This document shows, piece by piece, positions 36,605 to 45,190 of a stretch of DNA of 64,000 nucleotides. The notes under the pieces are model-generated. The model was not told the origin of the DNA and did not search any database. It saw only the letters and a program-made list of their open reading frames with translations. The position numbers were made by a program, and so were the translations under genes. Position 1 is the first letter of the stretch, and the number at the start of each line of letters is the position of its first letter. Origin of the DNA: Rhyzopertha dominica (Eukaryota; Arthropoda; Insecta; Coleoptera; Bostrichidae); the NCBI GenBank assembly GCA_025024175.1, contig QCXZ01000003.1:34868257-34932256 (forward strand), in the 5' to 3' direction.

Positions 36605-37921
36605 ATGCAAGAAGATATCGCCGACATTTTAAATAAATTAAGTAGTTTAAATATAGAATTAGAAAGCACAGACAGTGAAACAGATAATTCCGATAACTTA
36701 GAAATCATGGCTACTCCGGCAGCAAACTCACAAGTAGATTTTTCATTACTAAGATACCAGGCCGATAACATTCCAAACTTTGATGGAAACCCAAAACAGT
36801 TAAATAGGTTTATAACTGCGTGCGAACACTTTCTTGTAAATTTTCAAAATAAAACAAATCTTAATGATCCAATTAATACTTGTTTAATAGACACCATATT
36901 AAATAAATTAAGAAACCGAGCCGCTGATTTGGTTTGTTCTCGATTGGAATTAAATAGTTGGGATCAAATTAAAAATACGCTTACACTTTCATTTTCTGAT
37001 CAAAGAAGTATCGATTGCCTCATACAAGAGCTTATAAACATGCGACCCAATAGAAACGAAACTCCTATTCAATTTGGTACTCGAATCCAAGATTCCAGAA
37101 GTTTGCTCTTTGCTAAATTAAACTCTAGTCCCGAAACGATTGCAGAAAAACAAATAAAAATGAACCATTATGACGATTTTGCATTAAAAACTTTCATTGC
37201 TGGTCTTTCATACAACTTGCAGTTAGTCATAAGACTAAAAAATCCTAAGTCATTAGAACAGGCTATGTCTTTCGTAGTGGAAGAAGAAAATTTTAAAACT
37301 TACAGCAGCCACACTTCAGGAAATCAACATTCCACACAAAATTCTTATAAATTTTCGCAACCGAAACCAACACAAGCACTAAATATGACAAGGCCACAAT
37401 TTGGTCAAAACTATCAAGTTGTACCGAACCGCCCACAATCTTCACAAACTTTTATTCAACCAAATTTTCAACGCAGCTCGCAATCCGGAATTAGACAGAA
37501 TTTTCCAAATCCCAAAAATCAATTTTACGGAAATTCATCCAGGAACTCGCAACAAACTGTGAGACCCTTCCAAAATTATAGACCACAAAATTTTTATAAT
37601 GGACAAGGTAGCACTATGTCACGAAACATGAGTCACAGATCATTTAAACCCGAACCGATGGATACGTCATCCGGCAACACTGTTCTCAAACGACCAAATT
37701 TCATGCACACAGAAATATTTAATCAAAATATCGAACCAGAACCTGAAGCAACAAGTAACGAATATTATCCCCAACAATGTGACGAAAATTATTATGAATT
37801 CACGGAAAATTCTGAATATGACCAGAATGTTGACCAAGATACCCAAATCTTTGATAACGAATATAACGATAGCAATAATCAAAATTTTATGACGGACATC
37901 ACACAACACAACCCGACATAA
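36605..37921 (+). CDS. gag: Errantivirus Gag
   Basis: Structural protein of 438 residues that would form the capsid of the retroelement particle. The N-terminal third is acidic. The middle (about residues 45-215) has the errantivirus capsid-like pattern, starting at IPNFDGNPKQLNRFITACE and including a helical LIQELINMRPNRNETPIQFGTR stretch. The C-terminal part (from about 220) is rich in Gln, Asn, Pro and Arg and lacks a CCHC zinc knuckle, as in most members of this group. The extreme C-terminus is acidic (EPEATSNEYYP onward). Start: the first in-frame AUG, 36605, lies in a weak context; a second at 36707 (ATGGCTACTCCG) has a better one and may be used. The stop at 37919-37921 lies downstream of a -1 slip site shared with pol. 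Confidence 0.9.
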   Translation: MQEDIADILNKLSSLNIELESTDSETDNSDNLEIMATPAANSQVDFSLLRYQADNIPNFDGNPKQLNRFITACEHFLVNFQNKTNLNDPINTCLIDTILNKLRNRAADLVCSRLELNSWDQIKNTLTLSFSDQRSIDCLIQELINMRPNRNETPIQFGTRIQDSRSLLFAKLNSSPETIAEKQIKMNHYDDFALKTFIAGLSYNLQLVIRLKNPKSLEQAMSFVVEEENFKTYSSHTSGNQHSTQNSYKFSQPKPTQALNMTRPQFGQNYQVVPNRPQSSQTFIQPNFQRSSQSGIRQNFPNPKNQFYGNSSRNSQQTVRPFQNYRPQNFYNGQGSTMSRNMSHRSFKPEPMDTSSGNTVLKRPNFMHTEIFNQNIEPEPEATSNEYYPQQCDENYYEFTENSEYDQNVDQDTQIFDNEYNDSNNQNFMTDITQHNPT

Positions 37922-40900
37922 TACTTTTCAATACGTTTCATACTGAACTCCCATACATTTATATACCGGAACTCGACGCAAAATTTTTAATAGATACAGG
38001 CAGCACTCGAAGTCTAATAAGTCCAAATTTAGCTTACCAATATTATCAAAATTTCATCAGTAACGAGAATTTTAACATACAAACAGCACATGGAATTACA
38101 TATCATAACGAAATTGCAAACATTCCTTTATTTAGCATTTTTAATACACCCGGTGCACATAAATTCTATTTGTTTGATTTTTGTGTAAAATATGATGGCT
38201 TAATAGGTGCAGATTTATTACGAAGTCTTGACGCTAATATTAATCTCAATACTTGTCAAATTACGACTCCACATGCTATTATACCTATCAAAAACTCTAT
38301 CAAAACAAATTTAGATGACGAAATTAGTCAAACCCAAAATTTTGTTCCTAGAAAATACACACTCTCACCTCGTACACAAACAGTAGTTCAAGTTCCTGTT
38401 AATTTAAAAGAAGGCATAGGAATTTTAAATTACACTGACCTCGGGAAGAAAACTGAAATGCCAAGAGCATTGGTGCAAGTAAATAATTATTTGGCGACCA
38501 CAACAATATTGAATCCGTTAGAGAACTCTGTTCAGATTGAAATTTTAGAACCTTTCGATATCGAACCTATTGACGTCACGAACGTAAATTTTATAGATCA
38601 AATGGAAACAAATGAACACCTAACCACAGAAAACGATAATCTTTTAAAAGCTAACCTCAAAAACTTACGTTTAGATCATTGTAACGTTGAAGAAAAAGAT
38701 GCCATTCGTAAATTATGTTACCAGTATCGAGATATATTCTACTGTGATAAAGTTCCGCTTACATTTACCAACCAAATTAAGCACAGCATAAAATTAACTG
38801 ACGATAAACCAATATTCACTAAAAGCTATAGATATCCACAAATTCATAAAGAAGAAGTAAAAAGTCAAATTAAAAATTTATTAGAGCAAGGCATTATTCA
38901 ACATTCAGCTTCTCCATGGTCCTCACCAATTTGGATCGTCCCAAAAAAAATGGACGCATCCGGAAAGCGCAAATGGCGGATGGTTATCGACTACCGTAAG
39001 CTCAATGAGAAGACAGTGGACGATAAATATCCTTTGCCAAATATTTCAGACATATTAGATAAATTAGGAAAGTCTCAATATTTTACCACCCTCGATTTGG
39101 CTTCTGGCTTTCACCAGATCGAGATGAATCCCGAAGACATTCAAAAAACAGCTTTTAGCACCGAAAATGGACTTTATGAATTCAGACGCATGCCCTTTGG
39201 CCTAAAGAATGCGCCATCGACATTTCAACGTGTCATGGACAACATTCTTCGCGGTATTCAAAATGAAACATGTCTTGTGTATTTAGACGACATAATAATA
39301 TTTAGCACATCCCTAGACGAACACATCACAAGACTGAAACAAATATTTGACAGACTAAGACATGCCAATTTTAAATTGCAACTCGATAAATCGGAATTTT
39401 TGAAAAAAGAAGTATCCTACCTAGGACACATAATTACGTCCGAAGGAGTACGGCCGAATCCCGACAAAATTACTGCTGTAAAGAATTTTCCAATACCCAA
39501 AAGTCAAAAGGAAATAAAGTCATTTTTAGGACTACTAGGATATTATCGTAAATTTATAAAGGATTTTGCTAAAATTACAAAACCAATGACGTCATGTTTA
39601 AAGAAAAATCGTACAGTAATACACAGTCCTGAATTTGTAAAATCTTTCGAAACATGTAAAGCACTTCTGATAAATTCGCCCATTTTGCAATACCCTGATT
39701 TCGAGAAACCGTTTGTGCTAACGACCGATGCTAGCAATTTTGCATTAGGCGCAGTTTTGTCGCAAGGCGAGCCTCCAAACGATAAGCCAGTAGCGTATGC
39801 TTCACGTACGCTCAACGATACGGAAACTAAATACAGTACCATCGAAAAGGAATTGTTAGCCATTGTATGGGCTACAAAATATTTCAGGCCATATCTATTT
39901 GGACGCAAATTCAAAATTTATACCGATCACCGACCCCTAGTTTGGCTATATAACTTAAAAGAACCAAATTCTAAATTTATGCGTTGGAAAATAAAATTAG
40001 AAGAATTCGATTACCAGATAATTTATAAAAAAGGAAAACAAAATTCTAATGCCGATGCGTTATCACGAATCCCTGTCAATGCCATAGAAACAGAGAGTAT
40101 CATTGCAAATCCAGGTGAAGTAAATAAAGATATTTTAGATTATTTAAGAGAGCTAGCCGAAAATCCCATTAGAGACGAGGAAATTCGCGAAATCAAAACT
40201 AAACCCAGCACTTCGACTAAAAAGGTAAATGAAAAATTCAAAATTCTCCAAAATATACAAATAAGACCACCAATTTTAACAATCAATGACGATAGTTATG
40301 ATTCAGAAATTCCTATAATAAACATTTCAGACGACGATTTAGAGACCGCACATTCTATCAATCAAAACGACAACTTAAATGACGGAATTCCCATTTTGGA
40401 TGAAATCATTAATAATAAACCCAATCAAATTCTAATATCTAACAATGTTCATAATTGTATAAACCTAGAAAGAGAAAATATACAACACATAAAAATTGTT
40501 CATGCCAGAATTCCAAAATATAACAAACAATTAATTTATGAGTTTTTAAGAGACTATACGGATGGAAACAAAACATTTCATTTGTATTTTTACGACGAAT
40601 CGATGTACAAGATTTTTAATGAAGTCTATATTCAAAATTTTAATAATACAAAACTAATTAGATGCACTAAATTAATAAACACAATAAAACTTCGCGATGA
40701 ACAAACATTATTGGTTAAACAACAACATGAAAGCAAATCAAACCACCGAGGAATAAACGAAACTTTAGAACAACTCAAACGAAATTACTATTGGCCCAAC
40801 ATGCTTAAATTTGTAACAGATTACATTAACGAATGCCAAATTTGCAATCAAGCTAAGTATAACCGCAGTCCAGCTTACGTACCAATGGTACTTACTGAAA

Positions 40901-41727
40901 CGGTAAGTAAACCTTTTGAACTACTGCACGCGGACATATTCAGATTTGATAATCAAAATTTTCTAACAATTATCGACGCTTTTTCAAAATTGGGACAAGC
41001 AATACCAATTACAAGTAAAAATGCGATCGAAATCTCAGACGCTCTAATTACGTATTTTTCATACTACGGCACTCCAACCAAAATAGTCTTTGATAGCGGT
41101 ACAGAATTTAAAAACGACACTATTAAAGAACTGTTAAAATCTCACAAAATTAATATCCACATCACGACCCCCCAACATCATGAATCTAACGCTTTGATAG
41201 AAAGATTGCATTCGACTCTCATAGAACATTTAAGAATTTTACGGCAGACAAGACAAGGTGAAAACGGACTATCATTAATGAAATATGCAATAATTGCATA
41301 CAACAATTCTATTCATTCGTCCACAAAATTCACACCTTTGGAACTGACGCTAGGTCACACGAACACTAGAGACCCCACCAATTTGGTAGACGAAAATTTT
41401 TACAACGAATACATAAATAATCACAGATCGAAGTTATCAAACTTATATTCAGCAATTCAACAAAATTTAAGGTCAAAAAAGGAAAAGATAACAGAAAACA
41501 GAAATAATTTAGGTCCAGATCAATTTCAGTTCAAATTAGGTCAAGTAGTGTACAGGAAAACAGATCAACGGAATAAGAAAGAAAACAAATTCGCTGGTCC
41601 ATTTACCATTATAAAATTTTTAGAAAACAATAAAGTTGAAATCAAAGGCAAACCAAAAAAGTCAAAAATCGTTCACATGAAGGAACTGAAACCAGTCTCT
41701 ATTGTTTCAGACTTGCCCTCTGGGTAA
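37879..41727 (+). CDS. pol: Errantivirus Pol (protease, RT, RNase H, integrase)
   Basis: Polyprotein made by -1 frameshift from Gag; its frame begins at 37879, well before the first AUG at 38170. Aspartic protease: FLIDTGSTRSLISP at about 37984-38025. Reverse transcriptase: IWIVPKK (about 38931), WRMVIDYRKLNEKT (about 38973), TTLDLASGFHQIEM (about 39087) and the catalytic YLDD at 39280-39291. RNase H: TTDASNFALGAVLSQ (about 39724), EKELLAIVWA (about 39844) and YTDHRPLVWL (about 39919). Integrase: an H..H..CQIC zinc site (40727-40850), then the D, D, E triad in HADIF (about 40930), FDSGTEF (about 41089) and NALIERLHSTL (about 41190). All catalytic residues are present and no internal stop was seen. 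The stop at 41725-41727 overlaps the env exon by a few bases. Confidence 0.95.
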   Translation, partial: SKFYDGHHTTQPDIILFNTFHTELPYIYIPELDAKFLIDTGSTRSLISPNLAYQYYQNFISNENFNIQTAHGITYHNEIANIPLFSIFNTPGAHKFYLFDFCVKYDGLIGADLLRSLDANINLNTCQITTPHAIIPIKNSIKTNLDDEISQTQNFVPRKYTLSPRTQTVVQVPVNLKEGIGILNYTDLGKKTEMPRALVQVNNYLATTTILNPLENSVQIEILEPFDIEPIDVTNVNFIDQMETNEHLTTENDNLLKANLKNLRLDHCNVEEKDAIRKLCYQYRDIFYCDKVPLTFTNQIKHSIKLTDDKPIFTKSYRYPQIHKEEVKSQIKNLLEQGIIQHSASPWSSPIWIVPKKMDASGKRKWRMVIDYRKLNEKTVDDKYPLPNISDILDKLGKSQYFTTLDLASGFHQIEMNPEDIQKTAFSTENGLYEFRRMPFGLKNAPSTFQRVMDNILRGIQNETCLVYLDDIIIFSTSLDEHITRLKQIFDRLRHANFKLQLDKSEFLKKEVSYLGHIITSEGVRPNPDKITAVKNFPIPKSQKEIKSFLGLLGYYRKFIKDFAKITKPMTSCLKKNRTVIHSPEFVKSFETCKALLINSPILQYPDFEKPFVLTTDASNFALGAVLSQGEPPNDKPVAYASRTLNDTETKYSTIEKELLAIVWATKYFRPYLFGRKFKIYTDHRPLVWLYNLKEPNSKFMRWKIKLEEFDYQIIYKKGKQNSNADALSRIPVNAIETESIIANPGEVNKDILDYLRELAENPIRDEEIREIKTKPSTSTKKVNEKFKILQNIQIRPPILTINDDSYDSEIPIINISDDDLETAHSINQNDNLNDGIPILDEIINNKPNQILISNNVHNCINLERENIQHIKIVHARIPKYNKQLIYEFLRDYTDGNKTFHLYFYDESMYKIFNEVYIQNFNNTKLIRCTKLINTIKLRDEQTLLVKQQHESKSNHRGINETLEQLKRNYYWPNMLKFVTDYINECQICNQAKYNRSPAYVPMVLTETVSKPFELLHADIFRFDNQNFLTIIDAFSKLGQAIPITSKNAIEISDALITYFSYYGTPTKIVFDSGTEFKNDTIKELLKSHKINIHITTPQHHESNALIERLHSTLIEHLRILRQTRQGENGLSLMKYAIIAYNNSIHSSTKFTPLELTLGHTNTRDPTNLVDENFYNEYINNHRSKLSNLYSAIQQNLRSKKEKITENRNNLGPDQFQFKLGQVVYRKTDQRNKKENKFAGPFTIIKFLENNKVEIKGKPKKSKIVHMKELKPVSIVSDLPSG
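37882..37888 (+). promoter_or_regulatory. -1 ribosomal frameshift heptamer A AAT TTT
   Basis: AAATTTT lies in the gag frame as A-AAT-TTT, an X-XXY-YYZ slip site. The pol frame is open from 37879, right after a stop at 37876-37878, and gag stops at 37919. The slip must therefore occur in this 40-base overlap, and this heptamer is the obvious candidate. No stimulatory stem was worked out. Confidence 0.8.
41701..41710 (+). other. Probable env splice acceptor
   Basis: ATTGTTTCAG lies near the 3' end of pol, 22 bases before the first env AUG. The env frame is open from 41640 through this site. An intron from 36551 to 41710 would leave two bases of a codon on the 5' side and one on the 3' side, joining the leader AUG frame to env exactly in phase. 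Confidence 0.7.
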
Positions 41728-41732
41728 CAAGC

Positions 41733-43412
41733 ATGGTGGATCCTGCTACAATCAAAAAATTAACCGACAATCCTGGCATACTACCTGCAAAATTAGGTTC
41801 AGCCCAAAATGCAATTAACGAATGGACGTTTGTTCAAATATTTAACCTCACTGGCATTATAAACGAATTTAACATTCTTAAAGCACAGTATGAACGTTTA
41901 AAATCGACAATAGAAAGTTCAGAACACTACAAACGTGAATATCATAATTCATACAATTTAATTGCCACAATTCAAATTAAAATTTCTAATCAATTGGCCC
42001 AAATAAACCCTTTAAATCGTAGATATAAAAGAGGATTAATAAATGGACTAGGTTCTATTATCAAAGTCATAACTGGAAACTTAGATCACGAGGACGCAAG
42101 GCACTACGATGAAGCAATCGGTTCTCTCACGAATAACCAGATGAAAATGAAAGCAATAGTCAATACTCAAACTTCATTATTAGAAAATTCCATTAAAAAA
42201 TTCGTAAATGTTACAAAAACTTTGGAGCACAATCAAGTAGTACTGGAATCCCGGTTATTACAAGTAGAACAAACCATTAAAACGGTTGGATTAACGGAAT
42301 TAGATAGTCAGAACTATTTCTTAATTCACACCCTTCTAACTCAAATTCATTTTGCATATCAATTAATATTTGACGTACTGGAACGAATCGAAACCGCTAT
42401 TTCATTCGCTAAATTAAATGTGTTGCACAATTCAATCATCGAACCTAGTGATTTACTAGAAGAATTAAAGAATATCACCAGTCAAATTTCTGAAGTTAAA
42501 TTACCATTTCAACCAATACTCGAAAACGTTTTATTATTCGAGAAAATTCTTAATATAAGATGCTTTAGTAAAGGTAACCAAATTATTTTCATAATCGAAA
42601 TTCCTTTAGTTGAAATTAATCAGTATAATTATTATCATTTGTATGCTTTACCTGTGCCAGATCGTGAAAACTTTAGATTAATTATACCTAAAAACCCCTA
42701 CCTTATCCTCAACGAGCAAAATTACGTTTTCATGGACAGTAACTGCCAAGAGGTCGAACGTCAAAATTATATTTGCAAAGTTACCAAGACGATGCGAATA
42801 GAACCTACACAACCATGCGAAATTCAACTGCTTAAGTTTTCCGAGATTAGCGAAACCCAGTGTCATGTCATCAATGCCCGAATCTCAAAATTACAAATCC
42901 AAAAACTTGAAGACAATAATTACGTCATAATAGCACCAGAAGAAACGGTCGCAAGACAACGATGCAACGGCGAAGTCGAAAATATTCTCCTAAAAGGAAC
43001 ATATGTGGTACAAATAGACTCTAATTGTGAAATCATCATCGGACACCTTAAAATCAATAACTATAAGAACACAAAATCTAAAATTAAAGTGATTGAACTA
43101 CCAAATTTAGAAATGAACTTTAAATCTGGTGATACTAAAACAAGTGTAATAAAATTAGACTCCATAGACTTTGGCAACTTAAATAACATTCAAAGTGCTT
43201 TAAGTGATCAACATGTCAAGCTAAACGAAATTTCAAGTGACAAAATCTACACGGACAAAATCGGCATTTGGACACTCATCATCTACATTGTAATTTTTAT
43301 AATAATATGTATTTGCTTTTCAAAGTATGTTATAGAAAAGGTATCGACTTTATCCAAAGCAAAGAAGACCAAGAACCAACCCAAGGATCCAGGCACCGAA
43401 ATTGTAATTTGA
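41733..43412 (+). CDS. env: Errantivirus Env (F-type fusion glycoprotein)
   Basis: Envelope protein related to the fusion proteins of baculoviruses. From the AUG at 41733 (good context, AAGCATGG) there are 559 residues. Residues 96-100 are a furin-type site (RRYKR), followed directly by the glycine-rich GLINGLGSII stretch expected of a fusion peptide. A coiled-coil-like helical region follows, and then a cysteine-containing ectodomain. One strongly hydrophobic membrane segment lies at about 511-533 (WTLIIYIVIFIIICICF), with a short Lys-rich cytoplasmic tail. The AUG-initiated form has no signal peptide. The frame is open upstream to 41640, and a splice from the leader would supply a hydrophobic N-terminus. 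The frame is uninterrupted, so this env looks intact. Translation probably comes from spliced RNA. Confidence 0.9.
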   Translation: MVDPATIKKLTDNPGILPAKLGSAQNAINEWTFVQIFNLTGIINEFNILKAQYERLKSTIESSEHYKREYHNSYNLIATIQIKISNQLAQINPLNRRYKRGLINGLGSIIKVITGNLDHEDARHYDEAIGSLTNNQMKMKAIVNTQTSLLENSIKKFVNVTKTLEHNQVVLESRLLQVEQTIKTVGLTELDSQNYFLIHTLLTQIHFAYQLIFDVLERIETAISFAKLNVLHNSIIEPSDLLEELKNITSQISEVKLPFQPILENVLLFEKILNIRCFSKGNQIIFIIEIPLVEINQYNYYHLYALPVPDRENFRLIIPKNPYLILNEQNYVFMDSNCQEVERQNYICKVTKTMRIEPTQPCEIQLLKFSEISETQCHVINARISKLQIQKLEDNNYVIIAPEETVARQRCNGEVENILLKGTYVVQIDSNCEIIIGHLKINNYKNTKSKIKVIELPNLEMNFKSGDTKTSVIKLDSIDFGNLNNIQSALSDQHVKLNEISSDKIYTDKIGIWTLIIYIVIFIIICICFSKYVIEKVSTLSKAKKTKNQPKDPGTEIVI

Positions 43413-43439
43413 ACAATTCATCCCTCATTGTTCAAACTT

Positions 43440-43450
43440 AAGGAGGGAGG
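43440..43450 (+). other. Polypurine tract
   Basis: AAGGAGGGAGG abuts the 3' LTR directly, in the position needed to prime plus-strand synthesis. Confidence 0.9.
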
Positions 43451-43692
43451 AGTTACATTGTCACCAGTACAGTCACCCTAGCGTGCAACAGCGACCGTCG
43501 GATCACGTCACCAATCCGACCGTGGGATTATGCAGACGTTGCAGAACCTACGTTATGCCGTCGTGCTTAGGATAGAGCAGATTAGATTAGCAGTTACATT
43601 AGTAAACACACATTATACATTTGTTCTGACACTGTAGTCGATAAATAAAATTAGTCTTTAAAAACGCTATTTTTCGTGGTGACTCGTTAACT
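43451..43692 (+). repeat. 3' LTR of errantivirus
   Basis: Identical to the 5' LTR over all 242 bases on inspection. AATAAA at 43644-43649. Followed by the CCCG target duplication. Confidence 0.97.
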
Positions 43693-44686
43693 CCCGTGAA
43701 GTTTGAATTTGCGAACTACAGTAAAGTGTCGCTAGTTCTTTGAGGTTAGGAATAGGGCGGTTTCATTTGAATTCAAATTAGCTATGTCGCAAAGGCACAG
43801 TTGCCCTCTAGTACACCACACGGGAGTTAAATTTAGTGTTAATTTAAATTGTTATGAAATTAGAATTGCTCAAAAGGGTAATTTGTTTGGTAATAACTAT
43901 TTCTATATCCCTAAAAGCGGCGAAAATCGTTTGGCAAAAAAGGCCATATCACACTGGCGTAGGAGGCCTGAACCGAAGCATGCAACACTACAATACACAT
44001 TATAAGCAAGAACTAGTGTTGTAAAGCAGTTAGACGTATAAACAATCATTTTTTAAAAACTTCAGATTCGTATTCAGGAGGTGCGCAAAATTTCAATGAT
44101 GCAGCTAAGTCCGGGCTAGTCCTATTGCAGGAGGTATTGGTTCTCCACGTTCTCAATGAGAAGACCGACTAAATCAAGCACTTTCTTAAAAGCCTGTGTT
44201 CTCGTTCGAATAAAGATTATATTTTAATTCATCATCAAGTCGCATTTCACAAATCAAATTCTTACCCAGCACCAGCAGCATATATCACGTATGTTTTGTT
44301 GTAAGATTGGTCGTACCCAAATTCTGTATAAAATCACAAAATTTCTATATTGCTGTGTACCTACTCAAATACCTAACATAAGGTACTTACTTTTATTTTT
44401 TACAACTTTTTGCATATTTCTTTTTGCTCCACCGCTATAACGCTATATATATAACCGACAGTTGTTATTTGCTTTAACCTTTACCATTGTTAGCAATGTA
44501 ATACACTTCGTAAGTTATACAGGTACATATCATCTTTGATATTTAGTAATTTAGCGGTACCTTGATTTCAAGGAATTGTGCGGGGTGCGGGCTTTTTCTG
44601 TTAGTAGCGACTGTCGCGCTGTCGCCCATGCGGTAAGTGGGGGTATGTCGCCAGCGACATTTCGTCGTTCTGTGAACGGTGCTTAA

Positions 44687-45125
44687 GGCTTATTTTCTGG
44701 TTTAGTGCTGTTGAAATCTGACAGCACTGTTGTAACGTTGCACAAATAACGTTCTAAATGTAAATTTTAATCTTCCAGCAAATGTTATCAACTACAGTAA
44801 ACATTACATGCTCTTTACAACATCGACATGCATGCTACATCCTACCCATCGAGGTGTCTGGAGTCGGTTGTTTACATTTTCAAGTGAAGCCAACATAATA
44901 GTCCCATTCTAAGGTGGATATGGAGGAAAACAGAAAAGTACAGTTGATCAGAACAATACTCATTGCATCGTGCGATTGCCCGTCTTCACGCGCATTAGAT
45001 GGTCCACTGTACTACTGGTGTTTAGAATGTTCTGTATTGTTGAGTAGTGTGGTGTAAATTTTTGGTTAAAAAGAGCTTATTGCGAGCTGTGTAAGGACAA
45101 GGCGTATAAAAAATTAATCGAGGCA
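44687..45125. other. Intergenic stretch upstream of a possible THAP exon
   Basis: No gene or repeat boundary recognised; it may hold the promoter of the possible exon that follows. Confidence 0.35.
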
Positions 45126-45190
45126 ATGGTGCGGATGTGTCAAGTATGCAAAAAGATGGGCTCTAAGGAAAAAACCGTATCATTTCACCG
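45126..45190 (+). CDS. Possible first exon of a THAP-domain protein
   Basis: An AUG at 45126 opens 21 codons that end in a consensus donor (GTAAGC at 45191) after two bases of the next codon. The peptide has CQVCKK near the start and KTVSFHR at the end, which is the beginning of a THAP zinc finger (C-x2-C, then the SFHRFP block; exon breaks at this arginine are plausible). I could not find the continuing exon with the FP, W and C-x2-H parts in the next 1.3 kb. It is therefore either an exon of a gene with a distant second exon, a relic, or chance. Confidence 0.35.

Larger units (their letters stand above)
35951..43692 (+). mobile_element. Complete env-bearing Ty3/gypsy element (errantivirus)
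   Basis: Full-length endogenous insect retrovirus in plus orientation. It consists of a 242 bp LTR, primer site, leader, gag, pol (-1 frame), env, polypurine tract and a second LTR. The two LTRs are identical base for base on inspection (constant offset of 7500) and begin AGTTA and end TAACT, as in the gypsy/17.6/297 group. The 4 bp CCCG is duplicated at 35947-35950 and 43693-43696. All three main frames are open with their key catalytic residues, so this looks like a young and possibly functional copy. It lies between the aminopeptidase and OSER1-like genes, inside an older Harbinger-like element. Confidence 0.97.
35851..44683. mobile_element. Harbinger-like non-autonomous element, split by the errantivirus
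   Basis: The left end AGCCGCATTCACAGAACG (35851) and the complement of the right end, AGCACCGTTCACAGAACG (to 44683), are inverted repeats. They are followed on both sides by TGTCGCTGGCGACA (35874-35887 and 44646-44659), itself a palindrome. TAA lies on both flanks (35848-35850 and 44684-44686), fitting the TWA target duplication of PIF/Harbinger. Removing the 7742 bp retroelement and its 4 bp duplication leaves an element of about 1.09 kb. It encodes no transposase; the open frame at 43784-44005 has no recognisable domain. This older insertion served as the target of the errantivirus. Confidence 0.75.

Noticed and set aside
39543..39914. 123-codon minus-strand frame inside pol
   Set aside because: It lies antisense to the RNase H region of a clearly functional pol frame and has no motif of its own.
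43784..44005. 73-codon frame after the 3' LTR
   Set aside because: It lies in the interior of the interrupted Harbinger-like element and has no recognisable domain.
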